DNA from: Nitrospira sp. UW-LDO-01
GTDB taxonomy: Bacteria; Nitrospirota; Nitrospiria; Nitrospirales; Nitrospiraceae
Assembly: GCA_002254365.1 (NCBI GenBank)
Contig: NIUT01000113.1
Span: forward strand, 1-38,870
DNA: 38,870 bases
Reading direction: 5' to 3'
Part shown: piece after piece, positions 1 through 8,234 of the stretch
Layout of the letters: the number at the start of each line of letters is the position of its first letter
Numbering within the stretch: the stretch's first letter is position 1
Program-made: the position numbers and the translations under genes
The notes under the pieces: generated by a model
Database searches by the model: none
What the model was told of the DNA's origin: nothing
The model's input: the letters and a program-made list of their open reading frames with translations, nothing else

Positions 1-170
1 CTGGCAGCGACCACGGCTGTAATCAGCCCGGCCGTTCCTGCTCCAACCACCACCATGTTGTACCGACCTGTCGGTTCAGGATTGACCCAATCGGCGGGAT
101 GCACATTGCTGACAAGCTGTTGATTCGACTCGTCGCACGGAAGAATCAATGGCTGATGGTGTTCACTCAT
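1..170 (-). CDS. FAD-dependent oxidoreductase, mercuric-reductase-like (N-terminus only)
   Basis: Only the first 56 codons are in the window; the gene runs off the left edge. The peptide has a polar leader followed by PEPTGRYNMVVVGAGTAGL, a nucleotide-binding Rossmann fingerprint (GAGTAG) at about residues 43-48. The family, the pyridine-nucleotide-disulfide oxidoreductases annotated as mercuric-reductase-like, typically carries this leader before the FAD site. Such genes often follow a TVP38/TMEM64 gene, as here, with a 78-bp gap and the same strand. The substrate cannot be inferred because the redox-active cysteine region is outside the window. The start is the only ATG before the fingerprint. 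Confidence 0.75.
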   Translation of the reverse strand, partial: MSEHHQPLILPCDESNQQLVSNVHPADWVNPEPTGRYNMVVVGAGTAGLITAVVAA

Positions 171-248
171 ATCGACGATTCCTGACAAAGGGTATGACAT
201 CATAGCCTGGTATCCTTGGTTGCGTATAATCAATCAAGAATTTATTTT

Positions 249-986
249 TCATACCGAATTTGTAGAAAACCGTTTATACACAACTGGGATCAGTGCCAGC
301 AGTCCTAAGAGCACAAAGGCGCCGATGACATTGGGCGAGGCAATTTCTTTTAGTGAATTAATCGTCCCAAGTTGACGCCCCGCATACGCGTACACAAACG
401 ATCCGGGAATAATGCCGATGGCTGTGGCAAGGATGTACGTTCCGACATTGACGCGTGTGAGTCCGGATACCAGATTGACGACAAAGAAGGGAAAGAGCGG
501 AATCAGCCGTAGGGTCAAGAGATAGCTGAACGCATTCTTCGCAAACCCTTCTTGGAACGGGCCAAGTCGAGCCCCAACCTTCTGCTCCACCGCATCACGC
601 AATACATATCGTGCAGTAAGAAAGGCCAGCGTTGCCCCTGTGGTTGCCCCCAGATTGATAAACAGAGTCGCCCACCCCGCACCAAACACAAATCCACCGG
701 CTAAGGTCAGGATCACAGCACCCGGAAGTGACAAGCCTGTCACCAGGATATAGGTTCCGATAAAGATCGCCACGGCAGCGGGGAAGTTGGCGTCCGTGAA
801 TGCCAGCAAGCTATCCCGGTTTTCCTTCAATGCCGTTAAGGAAAGAAATTTCCCAAGATCAAGATAGAAGAAAGCCCCAAGGGCGAGCACCACCACCATT
901 GCGATAGAGATCTTCCCTAAACTGGAATGTGCAGATTCAGGCTGATTCAAGGCTGGGGTTGTCATAGCGGCCTCGCGGCGTATCAT
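249..986 (-). CDS. TVP38/TMEM64 family (SNARE-associated/DedA-like) membrane protein
   Basis: Integral inner-membrane protein of about 245 residues with a first hydrophobic segment near residues 25-45 and a VTT/SNARE-associated domain at about 75-195. The core shows the glycine-rich re-entrant pattern LSLPGAVILTLAGGFVFG, then LRLIPLFPFFVVNLVSGL and IGIIPGSFVYAYAG, which are typical of TVP38. Family members are thought to act in lipid scrambling or ion-coupled transport; no substrate can be inferred here. I chose the ATG at 986 because GGAGGAGGT lies 5 nt upstream; an in-frame ATG at 1025 lacks such a site. It is probably co-transcribed with the flavoprotein that follows it. Confidence 0.88.
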   Translation of the reverse strand: MIRREAAMTTPALNQPESAHSSLGKISIAMVVVLALGAFFYLDLGKFLSLTALKENRDSLLAFTDANFPAAVAIFIGTYILVTGLSLPGAVILTLAGGFVFGAGWATLFINLGATTGATLAFLTARYVLRDAVEQKVGARLGPFQEGFAKNAFSYLLTLRLIPLFPFFVVNLVSGLTRVNVGTYILATAIGIIPGSFVYAYAGRQLGTINSLKEIASPNVIGAFVLLGLLALIPVVYKRFSTNSV

Positions 987-1128
987 GGGACCTCCTCCGC
1001 TGACTGTCAATGAAATAGGCGACATAGGGTGTTCGTCTCACCATGCTAAGAAACCTTACAGAGTCAACTTCAAGAAATCGGTTGCCAGGCCGGATGGGAT
1101 TTCCGTAGTCTAGCGTGAGGAGGCCATC

Positions 1129-1773
1129 ATGGATGAATCAAACCGTCTGATAAAGACCAAAGAACAATGGGCTCGTGCTCGGCGAGGCGGAGAAGAGCGT
1201 GAAGTGTTTTATGCCGGAGATGAGCGATTGCCGCCAGGCCAACACCTCGTCGAAAACTTCCCCGTGCTGGACCTCGGCTTTAAACCAGAAATTCCGTTGA
1301 GTGAATGGCGGCTCAGCATCGGAGGATTTGTCACGATCCCTCTGACGTGGACGTGGGAGCAATTCATGGCTCAACCCCAACTCACCCATCGGTCGGACTT
1401 CCACTGCGTCACGTCATGGAGCCGATATGACAATGACTGGGAAGGCGTGACTTTTAAGCACATCATCGCCGTCGTGAAGCCCCTGTCGCTGGCCAGGTTT
1501 GTCCTCTTCAAGTCGTACGACGACTACACGACCAATCTCCCGCTCGAGGCTTGCGACGACGATGATGTCCTCCTCGCCCGTCATTGGAATGGCAGCCCCC
1601 TTTCCCGAGACCACGGTGGGCCGGTGCGTGTCATCGTCCCGAAACGGTATGCCTGGAAAGGAGCGAAGTGGGTGAAAGAGATTACGTTTTCCGATAAAGA
1701 CGAGAAGGGGTTCTGGGAAGTCCGTGGATATTCGAACACCGCACTCCCATGGAACAATGATCGGTATGCCTGA
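1129..1773 (+). CDS. Sulfite oxidase-like molybdopterin-dependent oxidoreductase
   Basis: A protein of 214 residues containing essentially only the oxidoreductase molybdopterin-binding domain. The Mo-ligand cysteine is Cys93 in FHCVTSWSRYDNDWEGV, and the C-terminal half has the expected RVIVPKRYAWKGAKWVKEI and FWEVRGYSNTALPW signatures. There is no signal peptide, no heme domain and no dimerisation domain, so it resembles the short cytoplasmic COG2041 proteins rather than full sulfite oxidases. The true electron donor is unknown. A strong ribosome-binding site (GAGGAGG) precedes the ATG. It converges on ydbL with only 3 bp between the two stop codons. Confidence 0.9.
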   Translation: MDESNRLIKTKEQWARARRGGEEREVFYAGDERLPPGQHLVENFPVLDLGFKPEIPLSEWRLSIGGFVTIPLTWTWEQFMAQPQLTHRSDFHCVTSWSRYDNDWEGVTFKHIIAVVKPLSLARFVLFKSYDDYTTNLPLEACDDDDVLLARHWNGSPLSRDHGGPVRVIVPKRYAWKGAKWVKEITFSDKDEKGFWEVRGYSNTALPWNNDRYA

Positions 1774-1776
1774 TCA

Positions 1777-2115
1777 TTATTTCTTGACCCATCCGCCTGG
1801 ACCCTCGACAAAGTTTCCAGGTTTGGTGTTCTGAATCGCTTTTTCTCCTGCCAAAGTCTCAACCGACCGAAGATCCGTACGGTTCCGTTTGGCGATATCC
1901 TCATACGCCTGTCGCCGCTTCTCATTCACGTCCGCTATGACGGCTTGGGCTTCAGTGTTGGAAGGATTCACTGCCCCTAGATAGCCGTTAGGCCTCTCCC
2001 CGACCAACCCTCTTGCTTTCGCTTCATCTAACGACAGGGCAAACGCTGAAAAGGTAATCATGGTTCCTAGGACTGTCGTGCACACTGCAATAGCCAACCG
2101 TCGTACCATAGTCAT
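1777..2115 (-). CDS. ydbL: YdbL family periplasmic protein (DUF1318)
   Basis: A 112-residue exported protein with a signal peptide ending about Ala26 (SAFA before LSLDEAK). The mature part carries the DUF1318 pattern: an early AKARGLVGERPNGYLG, a NEKRRQAYEDIAKRN helix, then AGEKAIQNTKPGNFV near the C-terminus. In E. coli YdbL is the periplasmic partner of the YdbH-YnbE bridge. Here it is the last gene of the same three-gene set, 15 bp after ynbE. GGAGGGG lies 3 nt before the ATG. Assignment rests on both sequence and conserved gene order. Confidence 0.88.
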   Translation of the reverse strand: MTMVRRLAIAVCTTVLGTMITFSAFALSLDEAKARGLVGERPNGYLGAVNPSNTEAQAVIADVNEKRRQAYEDIAKRNRTDLRSVETLAGEKAIQNTKPGNFVEGPGGWVKK

Positions 2116-2130
2116 TGTCCCCTCCGATGT

Positions 2131-2343
2131 CTAGAACAGTCCGCTGTCCTTCGACAACACCTGATCCAGGTCCTTGTCGACTTTCAGTCGTATCTCATGA
2201 TCGATCTTGACATTGAGATTGATCGTAATGGGCTTCTCCGGCGCCGCGACTTCCACCCGAGGGGTGCACGCGATCATGATGAACGCCACAGTACCCCAGA
2301 GTAGCGTTCCTGCACATTTCTGCATTATCGGTCTCGTCAGCAT
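2131..2343 (-). CDS. ynbE: YnbE-like outer-membrane lipoprotein
   Basis: A very small lipoprotein (70 residues from the chosen ATG). A hydrophobic signal segment ends in MIAC, a plausible though imperfect lipobox. The mature part is CTPRVEVAAPEKPITINLNV followed by KIDHEIRLKVDKDLDQVL, the characteristic YnbE core. In E. coli YnbE is reported to stack onto the C-terminus of YdbH and complete a bridge across the periplasm. It lies immediately after ydbH on the same strand. The ATG at 2343 is preferred because TGAGG sits 6 nt upstream; an ATG at 2355 is also open but lacks a ribosome-binding site. Confidence 0.85.
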   Translation of the reverse strand: MLTRPIMQKCAGTLLWGTVAFIMIACTPRVEVAAPEKPITINLNVKIDHEIRLKVDKDLDQVLSKDSGLF

Positions 2344-2360
2344 GATCAGCCTCATAATGG

Positions 2361-5156
2361 TCAGGGGCGGCTATATTGACGCTCAATCATCCCATGAATA
2401 TCTTCGATCAACCGGAGACTCTTCAGGAGAGTCGGAATATGTTCCTGCACCGTGAGATTAAAGTGAATGGGTGGGGTCTGCGTAAGCTCTGGATTGCGGC
2501 CCTCCAATCGGGCACTTAAATTTAACATGCCGGTTTCTCCGTACGTGACCCCCACGCGCATCACCTTGTAGTGAAAGTTACTAAGCGCCTGCGCCACGAA
2601 CTGGAGAGACTGATCCGAATCTGAAAGCACTTTCGAGGACTCTGAGGTTGAGAGGTGTCGTATCACTCCGCCTGGAGGCTGCGCCTCAATGACTCCATCA
2701 TCCACCATCATGCCCCTTGAAGTAATCGTGACCGGGAGCGTCCCATTGAGCGTGCCGGTTCCCTCCAGTCCCCGTTGTTGTTCCACGCTGAGAATCTTTG
2801 CGAGATCAAGATCGCGTAAGGAAAAGGTTGTCGCGGATGAGGGCGACGCCAAGTCTACCACAAGACCAGGACTGGTAATCGTCCCTCCGAACATTTCACA
2901 CTGAAAGTCTTTTACCTCAACGACCGGAAATGCATCCGTCAATTTCCACCGTGCCTGATAGGAAGTCCTGACGTTGTTCACGTCCACCCCACTCTGGATG
3001 GCCGCCACAAAGAGAGAGGCCGGCTGAACCATCCTGATGGAATCCGTTCCCTCTGCACGAAGAACCATGGACGTGCTTACCCCCCTCATACCGTAGTCAT
3101 GATAGTACCCAGAAACGTTCTCCGCCACCAACCGCGCCGATGCTGAGGTCACCCTCGTGCCACTGCTGGAGTGGCTCCCAACCGTCTCACCCCAGGTTGC
3201 ATCAACTGAGGCACTGATGGTCCCATCAAGAAGATCGCTCGATGGTCCAGCAGCCTTCGTGAGTCTGCTGAGCCGCCGCTCCGCCCCATCAAACCTCACC
3301 GGACCGATCGTGCCATGCAACATACCGTACGGAGTCTGTAGTGATTGCTCAACCCTGGCGGTTACCACCCCTTCATAAGCCGGAAGATCGATCTGTAGAT
3401 CCGCCCCAATGTTCGTGTGATCAGCTGAGAACCTTGTCACCCAATGGCTTGGTGCGGGAATCGTCTCCCCGGCACCCACACGGACCTCATCAATCACCAA
3501 CATCCCCCCGGCTGTCCAATTCGTCCCTCTCGTCTCCATCTCCCGGACGCTGAGCAACCCCTGAGTACTGCTAACAGTTTGACCACCTATTCTGACGGTA
3601 GGAGCCAGAATCGTGGCGGTCAGTGGTCCCGCAGAGCAGTGCCTCGGAATCAGGTCACATTCCACCGTCAAGGGTTCGGAGAGATTCACGGTAGCTCCAG
3701 GGACGAAGACCGCACCTTGTCCGATCTGTTTTATTGTGATCGAAGACGGCGGTAATAACACCCCCGCGATATGTGCTCGTTCTAGCCGTACAGTCCCCCG
3801 AACTCTGCCTGCCGCCTCTTTTGCAGACAGCCGTTCGGTCAATGTTTTGGGGAGCACTCCTTCCAATTGATAGGCCCCTTCGACCAAGATCAATTCATTC
3901 CCACGTCCTTCAGCCCTGGTGGTTTCGAATGTGGCGACCACCGGGCCTGATGGCCTGCCGTAGGTCACCTGGAGTGGGCCTTGAGCCACGGTACGGATGG
4001 GACGATCTTTCCAGTAGAGCGTCCCCCGTACGACATTCTTGTTCTCAATCCGCACCAGCTGATCCCCATGAGGAAGGATCAACCGAACAGCGTCCGGAAT
4101 AAGACGAGGTTGGGTATTCACCGTAGCCGTAAGGAAAACACCGGGGCTCATCGCCCACTCCGCCTGCGTGGCATTGCCTGCAAACCTTCCCACATAAGCC
4201 AGGGCAATGTCCTTCGCCACGCCTTTCAATGCAGGAAGGGTGACATTGATACGTACTTGCCCGTCTACACGGGTATGCGCATCTTCCCAGAGGGATCCGA
4301 GCGCAGCCTCTGTCGCAGCAACCCCCGCCCAATCAAGTGCAACCTGTCCCGTCACCTTCTCCAGTTCCGGCCCGATGGGCACGAGGAGGGCAATGAACGG
4401 AGCCAGCTCCTGTACATCCATTCGAAGTTGCCCATCGACTTGAATGTCTGAACTACCAGTTGGACGCGATCGGGACTGCCAGGAAACAATCGGTGCTGCC
4501 TGTGGCCGCTGCGAGGACAGCGTGGCCGACCAAGTACTGGCCGACTTCCCGGCCACCACAAGGCTATAGGAGCCGGTATCTCTCCCTCGGAATGAGAGAT
4601 GCCCTCCTACCTCGTTGCCGGTCGAAGTCAGCTCCCCATCAATCGTGACTTTACGGAGCGGCCCCGTTGCTTGCTCGCGGAACACGGTCAGGCGCTCAAG
4701 CTGCAACTCACCAAAGGGAAGAATGGGAAGCGTGCGCAGAAGATCGCCTGCCGTCAGCAACCTCCACGGTGACGATTCTTCATCGCTGTTCTCTTCCTCT
4801 TGTTTCCCTCCAGTGGTGGCTGCTGTCGAATGCACGGTCAGCACATGGATGGCCACATCTCTGAGCAGGATCCTATTCGCACGACCTTGAAACAGCAGCC
4901 CCATGTCATACTGAATCTCCGCATCAGTAAGGGAGATCATGAGCCGTTCTTCTCCCAAATCTTGTTGGAATGAGACAACGGGTATGGTCATCTGGGTCCA
5001 GCCGGGATACCCGAGCTGAAGGATGACCTGACTGTACCCATACGCACGTAGCTGGTTGGCTAAGACATATGAAGCGCCCAATGGTAACAAGAGGTAGGAT
5101 CCACCCAGCATAACAACAGCCAATAGCACGGCAACTTGATAACGTTGTGTTAACAT
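2361..5156 (-). CDS. ydbH: YdbH-family AsmA-like intermembrane lipid transport protein
   Basis: A 931-residue protein with one N-terminal membrane anchor (about residues 8-28) and a very long beta-rich periplasmic part, the build of AsmA-like bridge proteins. The C-terminal YdbH/dicarboxylate-transport domain is recognisable in PPGGVIRHLSTSESS, then ALSNFHYKVMRVGVTYGETG and LEGRNPELTQTPPIHFNLTV, ending with a LLKSLRLIEDI helix. E. coli YdbH is about 880 residues and acts redundantly with TamB and YhdP in moving phospholipid to the outer membrane. It heads a tight operon with ynbE and ydbL. A Ser/Glu-rich patch near residue 125 is probably an insertion. Confidence 0.88.
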   Translation of the reverse strand: MLTQRYQVAVLLAVVMLGGSYLLLPLGASYVLANQLRAYGYSQVILQLGYPGWTQMTIPVVSFQQDLGEERLMISLTDAEIQYDMGLLFQGRANRILLRDVAIHVLTVHSTAATTGGKQEEENSDEESSPWRLLTAGDLLRTLPILPFGELQLERLTVFREQATGPLRKVTIDGELTSTGNEVGGHLSFRGRDTGSYSLVVAGKSASTWSATLSSQRPQAAPIVSWQSRSRPTGSSDIQVDGQLRMDVQELAPFIALLVPIGPELEKVTGQVALDWAGVAATEAALGSLWEDAHTRVDGQVRINVTLPALKGVAKDIALAYVGRFAGNATQAEWAMSPGVFLTATVNTQPRLIPDAVRLILPHGDQLVRIENKNVVRGTLYWKDRPIRTVAQGPLQVTYGRPSGPVVATFETTRAEGRGNELILVEGAYQLEGVLPKTLTERLSAKEAAGRVRGTVRLERAHIAGVLLPPSSITIKQIGQGAVFVPGATVNLSEPLTVECDLIPRHCSAGPLTATILAPTVRIGGQTVSSTQGLLSVREMETRGTNWTAGGMLVIDEVRVGAGETIPAPSHWVTRFSADHTNIGADLQIDLPAYEGVVTARVEQSLQTPYGMLHGTIGPVRFDGAERRLSRLTKAAGPSSDLLDGTISASVDATWGETVGSHSSSGTRVTSASARLVAENVSGYYHDYGMRGVSTSMVLRAEGTDSIRMVQPASLFVAAIQSGVDVNNVRTSYQARWKLTDAFPVVEVKDFQCEMFGGTITSPGLVVDLASPSSATTFSLRDLDLAKILSVEQQRGLEGTGTLNGTLPVTITSRGMMVDDGVIEAQPPGGVIRHLSTSESSKVLSDSDQSLQFVAQALSNFHYKVMRVGVTYGETGMLNLSARLEGRNPELTQTPPIHFNLTVQEHIPTLLKSLRLIEDIHGMIERQYSRP

Positions 5157-5468
5157 GGATAACCAGTGTTCCGCTTGATAGGAATCGTATGGCCACGGTT
5201 GTCAAACAAACTCATCAGCTCTGTCAAGATGTCTGAACGGCTCTACTTCTTGCTATAGGTTGATGAGCCACAGGCCGTGCCCTCTCATCCCTGCTTCACT
5301 CACAGCACGCCAATACCCTCTCTGCAAAGGCGGGAAGCGTGGGGGGTTGAGGCCTCTACCCCCTGTATTCTTGTTCTCGCAATGACTGGGGAATCTCAGA
5401 AGAGTCTACCGTGCACTCATTCTAGGAATGACAGACCAGAGGTAATTACCCGGCGTATCGCAGCAGAG
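5157..5468. other. Intergenic region, no gene seen
   Basis: A 312-bp stretch between the pilin-like gene and ydbH, both read leftwards. I see the candidate ydbH promoter near its left end and no convincing coding or RNA structure in the rest. Short open frames in it have no family-like sequence. Confidence 0.5.
5175..5205 (-). promoter_or_regulatory. Possible promoter of ydbH-ynbE-ydbL
   Basis: On the minus strand a consensus TTGACA (5200-5205) is followed, after a long 19-bp spacer, by TATCAA (5175-5180), about 20 bp before the ydbH start. The spacer is unfavourable and the -10 is weak. A second TTGACA lies about 22 bp further upstream. It is a candidate only. Confidence 0.25.
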
Positions 5469-6041
5469 TCATTTCAAGCAGAAATTCATATCGAGCAATC
5501 CATCCGCGGCCACCGTTGCTTCACCGCCTTTTCGACAGTCCTCCTGCTGTGCTTTTCTCGGTGTTCCCGTGCTCATCTCCGTCTGTCCCTCGAAACTCGA
5601 AGACATCCCGATCGGCAGAGACTGAACTTGACTTTGGCGGGCCAGTGTTCCGACCTCTTGCTTCTGGAGCGTTGTCCCATCCTTTGTATGCGTCAACACC
5701 AGAGCCGGCTGTGTCTGTTTTCCAAAGAGCGGTATGGCAACCGCTTGAAATGATCCTCCTCCGTCATCCAGCCAGACCTCGACCTTGTAGTACTTGAGCG
5801 TGGGTAGGAGCGCAAGGCCGATGGCCGTCACATCACCGGAATAGGTCCCATGATTGGCGTGGTAAAGCATTTCCAATCTCTTAACCTCCGCGAGGACCAC
5901 CTCGGCCTCCACCGCTTTGGCATGGTCGACAAAATGGCTGTGCGATACCATCGCGACTGCGGCAAGAATGCTCAGCATGGCCAGAACGACCAACACCTCG
6001 AGCAGGGTGAACCCACCGTTTTTCCTTTCTACACACGCCAT
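5469..6041 (-). CDS. Type IV pilin-like / type II secretion pseudopilin
   Basis: A 190-residue protein with a type III signal peptide: a short basic leader ending at Gly10, then FTLLEVLVVLAMLSILAAVA with Glu at position +5 of the mature chain. This is the prepilin peptidase recognition and N-methylation motif. The rest has a pilin-like alpha-spine (VEAEVVLAEVKRLEMLYHAN, with HGTYSGD following), a variable region, and two cysteines near the C-terminus that could form the usual disulfide loop. It follows the HAMP-protein gene by 8 bp, so the two are likely co-transcribed. Whether it is a true pilus subunit or a minor pseudopilin cannot be told; no assembly genes are in the window. Confidence 0.87.
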   Translation of the reverse strand: MACVERKNGGFTLLEVLVVLAMLSILAAVAMVSHSHFVDHAKAVEAEVVLAEVKRLEMLYHANHGTYSGDVTAIGLALLPTLKYYKVEVWLDDGGGSFQAVAIPLFGKQTQPALVLTHTKDGTTLQKQEVGTLARQSQVQSLPIGMSSSFEGQTEMSTGTPRKAQQEDCRKGGEATVAADGLLDMNFCLK

Positions 6042-6049
6042 GACATCCT

Positions 6050-6661
6050 TCAGCGTCTATTGGCCACCGCTCGAAAATCAAATTGCTGTAACGTTCCGGT
6101 GATCTCATCCAGAGCCGCCCGTGCGTCTTTCACACCCATAGGCTCAACCTTCTCAATCTTCTGAAGTGCCGCCTGCAAAGCTCGTGTCTGATGATGAATC
6201 TGTTCAAAGGACCGCTCGATACTTTCCAACGCACAGTTCGCGTGGTCAGCCAACTCATCCAGCCGATCGCTCGGCCGAAAGCGCATGCGCCAACGAAGGT
6301 TTCCCTTTGCCCACTGCTGAAGACTTTCGTCCAGGCGAGAAAGCGGACCTGCCACACGTCGCGTCACGACAAGACTGAAAATCACAGAACCGAAAAAGAG
6401 CACCGGAACCGCAACCCAGACCGTCTTGCTTATGGCCAACATCTCTTCAGCTGCTGCCTGCCGTTCCTCCAATGAATCACTCGTATAGAGCGCAACGACG
6501 GGCTTCAGATGAGCCCCATAGAAGGCCATCGTAAAAAACAATGCCGAATACAGAAACAGCAACAATCCGATCCACGCGGCGTACCCCTTTTGGATTCGAT
6601 GCACGAAGAATCTAGATCGAGGATCGCCCGTCGACATCGACGTGTGTGTCGCAGTGACCAT
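6050..6661 (-). CDS. HAMP-domain membrane protein without an output domain
   Basis: About 203 residues with two membrane segments (about 28-50 and 81-102) enclosing a short periplasmic loop. A HAMP module follows at about 100-155 (RRVAGPLSRLDESLQQWAKG, later RLDELADHAN), then a helical tail. There is no kinase, cyclase or methyl-accepting signalling domain, so it is a sensor stub or structural partner. It lies 8 bp upstream of the pilin-like gene, suggesting a joint role in surface sensing or pilus function, which is inference. I place the start at 6661 because GGAGG is 8 nt upstream; an ATG at 6667 and longer versions up to 6760 are open. Confidence 0.75.
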   Translation of the reverse strand: MVTATHTSMSTGDPRSRFFVHRIQKGYAAWIGLLLFLYSALFFTMAFYGAHLKPVVALYTSDSLEERQAAAEEMLAISKTVWVAVPVLFFGSVIFSLVVTRRVAGPLSRLDESLQQWAKGNLRWRMRFRPSDRLDELADHANCALESIERSFEQIHHQTRALQAALQKIEKVEPMGVKDARAALDEITGTLQQFDFRAVANRR

Positions 6662-6823
6662 TCTCATATCCTCCATTCCTCTCGACGTACCATCGAGGAA
6701 ACTGCCCATGTCTACAGTACCACCAAGGCTGCCATCCACCAAGAAAATGAATGGTTGCATAGATTGGAGATGGTCAGGAAAAGGTTGGAATCGACGCTGA
6801 GATGGGCGTGGGCTTTGTGCAGC

Positions 6824-7039
6824 TTATGATGGCGTGGGTGAAGCCGCCACAGGGGGCTCTTCGCATTTCTTACAGTTCAGCAGCGTGCCGAGATGCTGGT
6901 CACGTCCATGAGCGGTCAGGACCCAGGGGCGGTTGAAAAACGGTGGGTGATGTCGAACATGCTGTCCATGACCACAGGCCAGATCGGCAACCCAGTCACC
7001 ATACTCGTCTTGATGATAGCCAATGATCGATTGCTGCAT
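6824..7039 (-). CDS. DUF3565 domain protein
   Basis: A 71-residue protein that is almost entirely the DUF3565 domain. It opens with QSIIGYHQDEYGDWVADL, then ACGHGQHVRHHPP, RPWVLTAHGRDQHLG and LNCKKC. The conserved Cys and His residues (ACGHGQH and CKKC) suggest a small metal-binding domain, but the function is unknown. A stop codon lies in frame shortly upstream, so the ATG at 7039 is the first usable ATG. No clear ribosome-binding site is seen. Confidence 0.85.
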   Translation of the reverse strand: MQQSIIGYHQDEYGDWVADLACGHGQHVRHHPPFFNRPWVLTAHGRDQHLGTLLNCKKCEEPPVAASPTPS

Positions 7040-7141
7040 GTGGTGCGATCGCTCACAGTTAGATCATGATCCTCAAGAGAGAGAGACTGAACAGCATCGT
7101 GGTACACACGGGCAGAAACCCTTCCCTGACACTCGCCATCC

Positions 7142-7597
7142 TTATCGTTTGTCGAACGGCAATTCCGGTCGTTGAAGCGCGGACACATAGGTCCACTGTT
7201 TTTCCTGGTTCTGATCGAAGCTCCCAAGAAAGATCACGTCTCGATCAAGATGGCGAAATTCCGCAAGGCTGGTCTGACAGTTTTGGGTATCGATGACGCG
7301 AGCATCGTACTGTCCGACAACATACACTCGACCCTTCGCTGCCATGTAGACGTTCCGCCGCCCAGCGTAGCCCGTGTCGGGGAACAACTCGGTAGAGGAC
7401 CGACAACCTCCAGGTCCCTGGATATTCATAGTGAGGGTGAATCGCTGGAGAAATGGATCCGTGGCCGTTCTCACAATGGCCAATCGCAACTGGACCACCG
7501 CGAGTTCCAGTGACGCGGTTTCGGGAATATTACTATTGCATCCCATCACAGCCGGCAACATGGCGATCCCGAGCACCACCCATACTGGGACTCTCAC
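7142..7597 (-). CDS. Putative lipoprotein translationally coupled to the GlcG-like gene
   Basis: About 151 residues starting at a GTG that overlaps the stop of the preceding gene (GTGA overlap). The first 20 residues form a short signal peptide ending AVMGC, a plausible lipobox. The mature part has no family I recognise; it contains two cysteines (GGCRSSTEL and DTQNCQTSL) and a beta-strand-like middle. An ATG at 7654 is also open but would push the start far into the upstream gene and place an unusual polar stretch before the signal. The overlap suggests that it and the HbpS/GlcG-like protein are made together and both act outside the cytoplasm. Confidence 0.7.
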   Translation of the reverse strand: MRVPVWVVLGIAMLPAVMGCNSNIPETASLELAVVQLRLAIVRTATDPFLQRFTLTMNIQGPGGCRSSTELFPDTGYAGRRNVYMAAKGRVYVVGQYDARVIDTQNCQTSLAEFRHLDRDVIFLGSFDQNQEKQWTYVSALQRPELPFDKR

Positions 7598-8142
7598 TTG
7601 GCTGGAGACACCTTGGGAGCTGCCCCGATGGCATCCAGACCTCCCTGCGCGCAAGCATCATCCAGATGGGTGCCTGGCGCTCCACCAACCCCGATGCCAC
7701 CAACCACCTCTCCTCCAATTTCAATAGGAAGCCCGCCACCCAACACCAGCACCTCACCATTGATTTCACGAAGTGCCTGAAGCGTGGGAACGTTGGCAAT
7801 GAGATCGGCAAGCTCACTCGTGGGACGCCGTAGGCTGGCAGCGGTATAGGCTTTTTTTCGGCTGCTGTCGACTGTATGAGGCCCAGCGCCATCGGCACGT
7901 CCCATGGCACGAAGGACACCGTCACGATCTACCACCGAGACACTCACGCGGTAGCCGTCTTTTGTACAGGTATCTAACGCAGCTTGTATCGCCTTGTTCG
8001 CGAGTCCCAAGGGCAATACGGATTCTTTTGGCAAGGCATCCGCCCATGTGACGGAGAAACAGACGGGACTAATGAGAAGACACAGTGCCATAACGGTAAT
8101 GACAACTCGATACCTTCGGCTTGATAAAATCTTCATCAACAT
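7594..8142 (-). CDS. Exported GlcG/HbpS-family heme-binding-like protein
   Basis: A 182-residue protein with a signal peptide of about 35 residues (basic start, then VVITVMALCLLISPVCF, cleavage near WADA). The remainder is a single GlcG/HbpS domain: LANKAIQAALDTC, VSVSVVDRDGVLRAMGRADGA, SRKKAYTAAS, VLVLGGGLPIEIGGEVVGGI and the terminal GAPGTHLDDACAQGGLDAI. Family members bind heme or small metabolites; HbpS is an extracellular redox/heme sensor partner. The start has GGAG 8 nt upstream. The downstream lipoprotein overlaps by 4 nt. Ligand identity is not visible from sequence. Confidence 0.88.
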   Translation of the reverse strand: MLMKILSSRRYRVVITVMALCLLISPVCFSVTWADALPKESVLPLGLANKAIQAALDTCTKDGYRVSVSVVDRDGVLRAMGRADGAGPHTVDSSRKKAYTAASLRRPTSELADLIANVPTLQALREINGEVLVLGGGLPIEIGGEVVGGIGVGGAPGTHLDDACAQGGLDAIGAAPKVSPAK

Positions 8143-8234
8143 ATCAGAGGCTCCACACTATCTGCAGACTACGGATACGTCCTCTTTCCTGTCAAGAGAG
8201 GGAAAGAGTAGCCAGGATTGCTAGGCTCGACGAC

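Noticed and set aside
3981-4451. 156-codon plus-strand open frame inside ydbH
   Set aside because: It is antisense to the well-supported ydbH gene and has no family-like sequence.
8182-8208. CTCTTTCC/GGAAAGAG inverted repeat between the debranching enzyme and GlcG-like genes
   Set aside because: The stem is AT-mixed with a long loop and no T-run follows in the direction of transcription.
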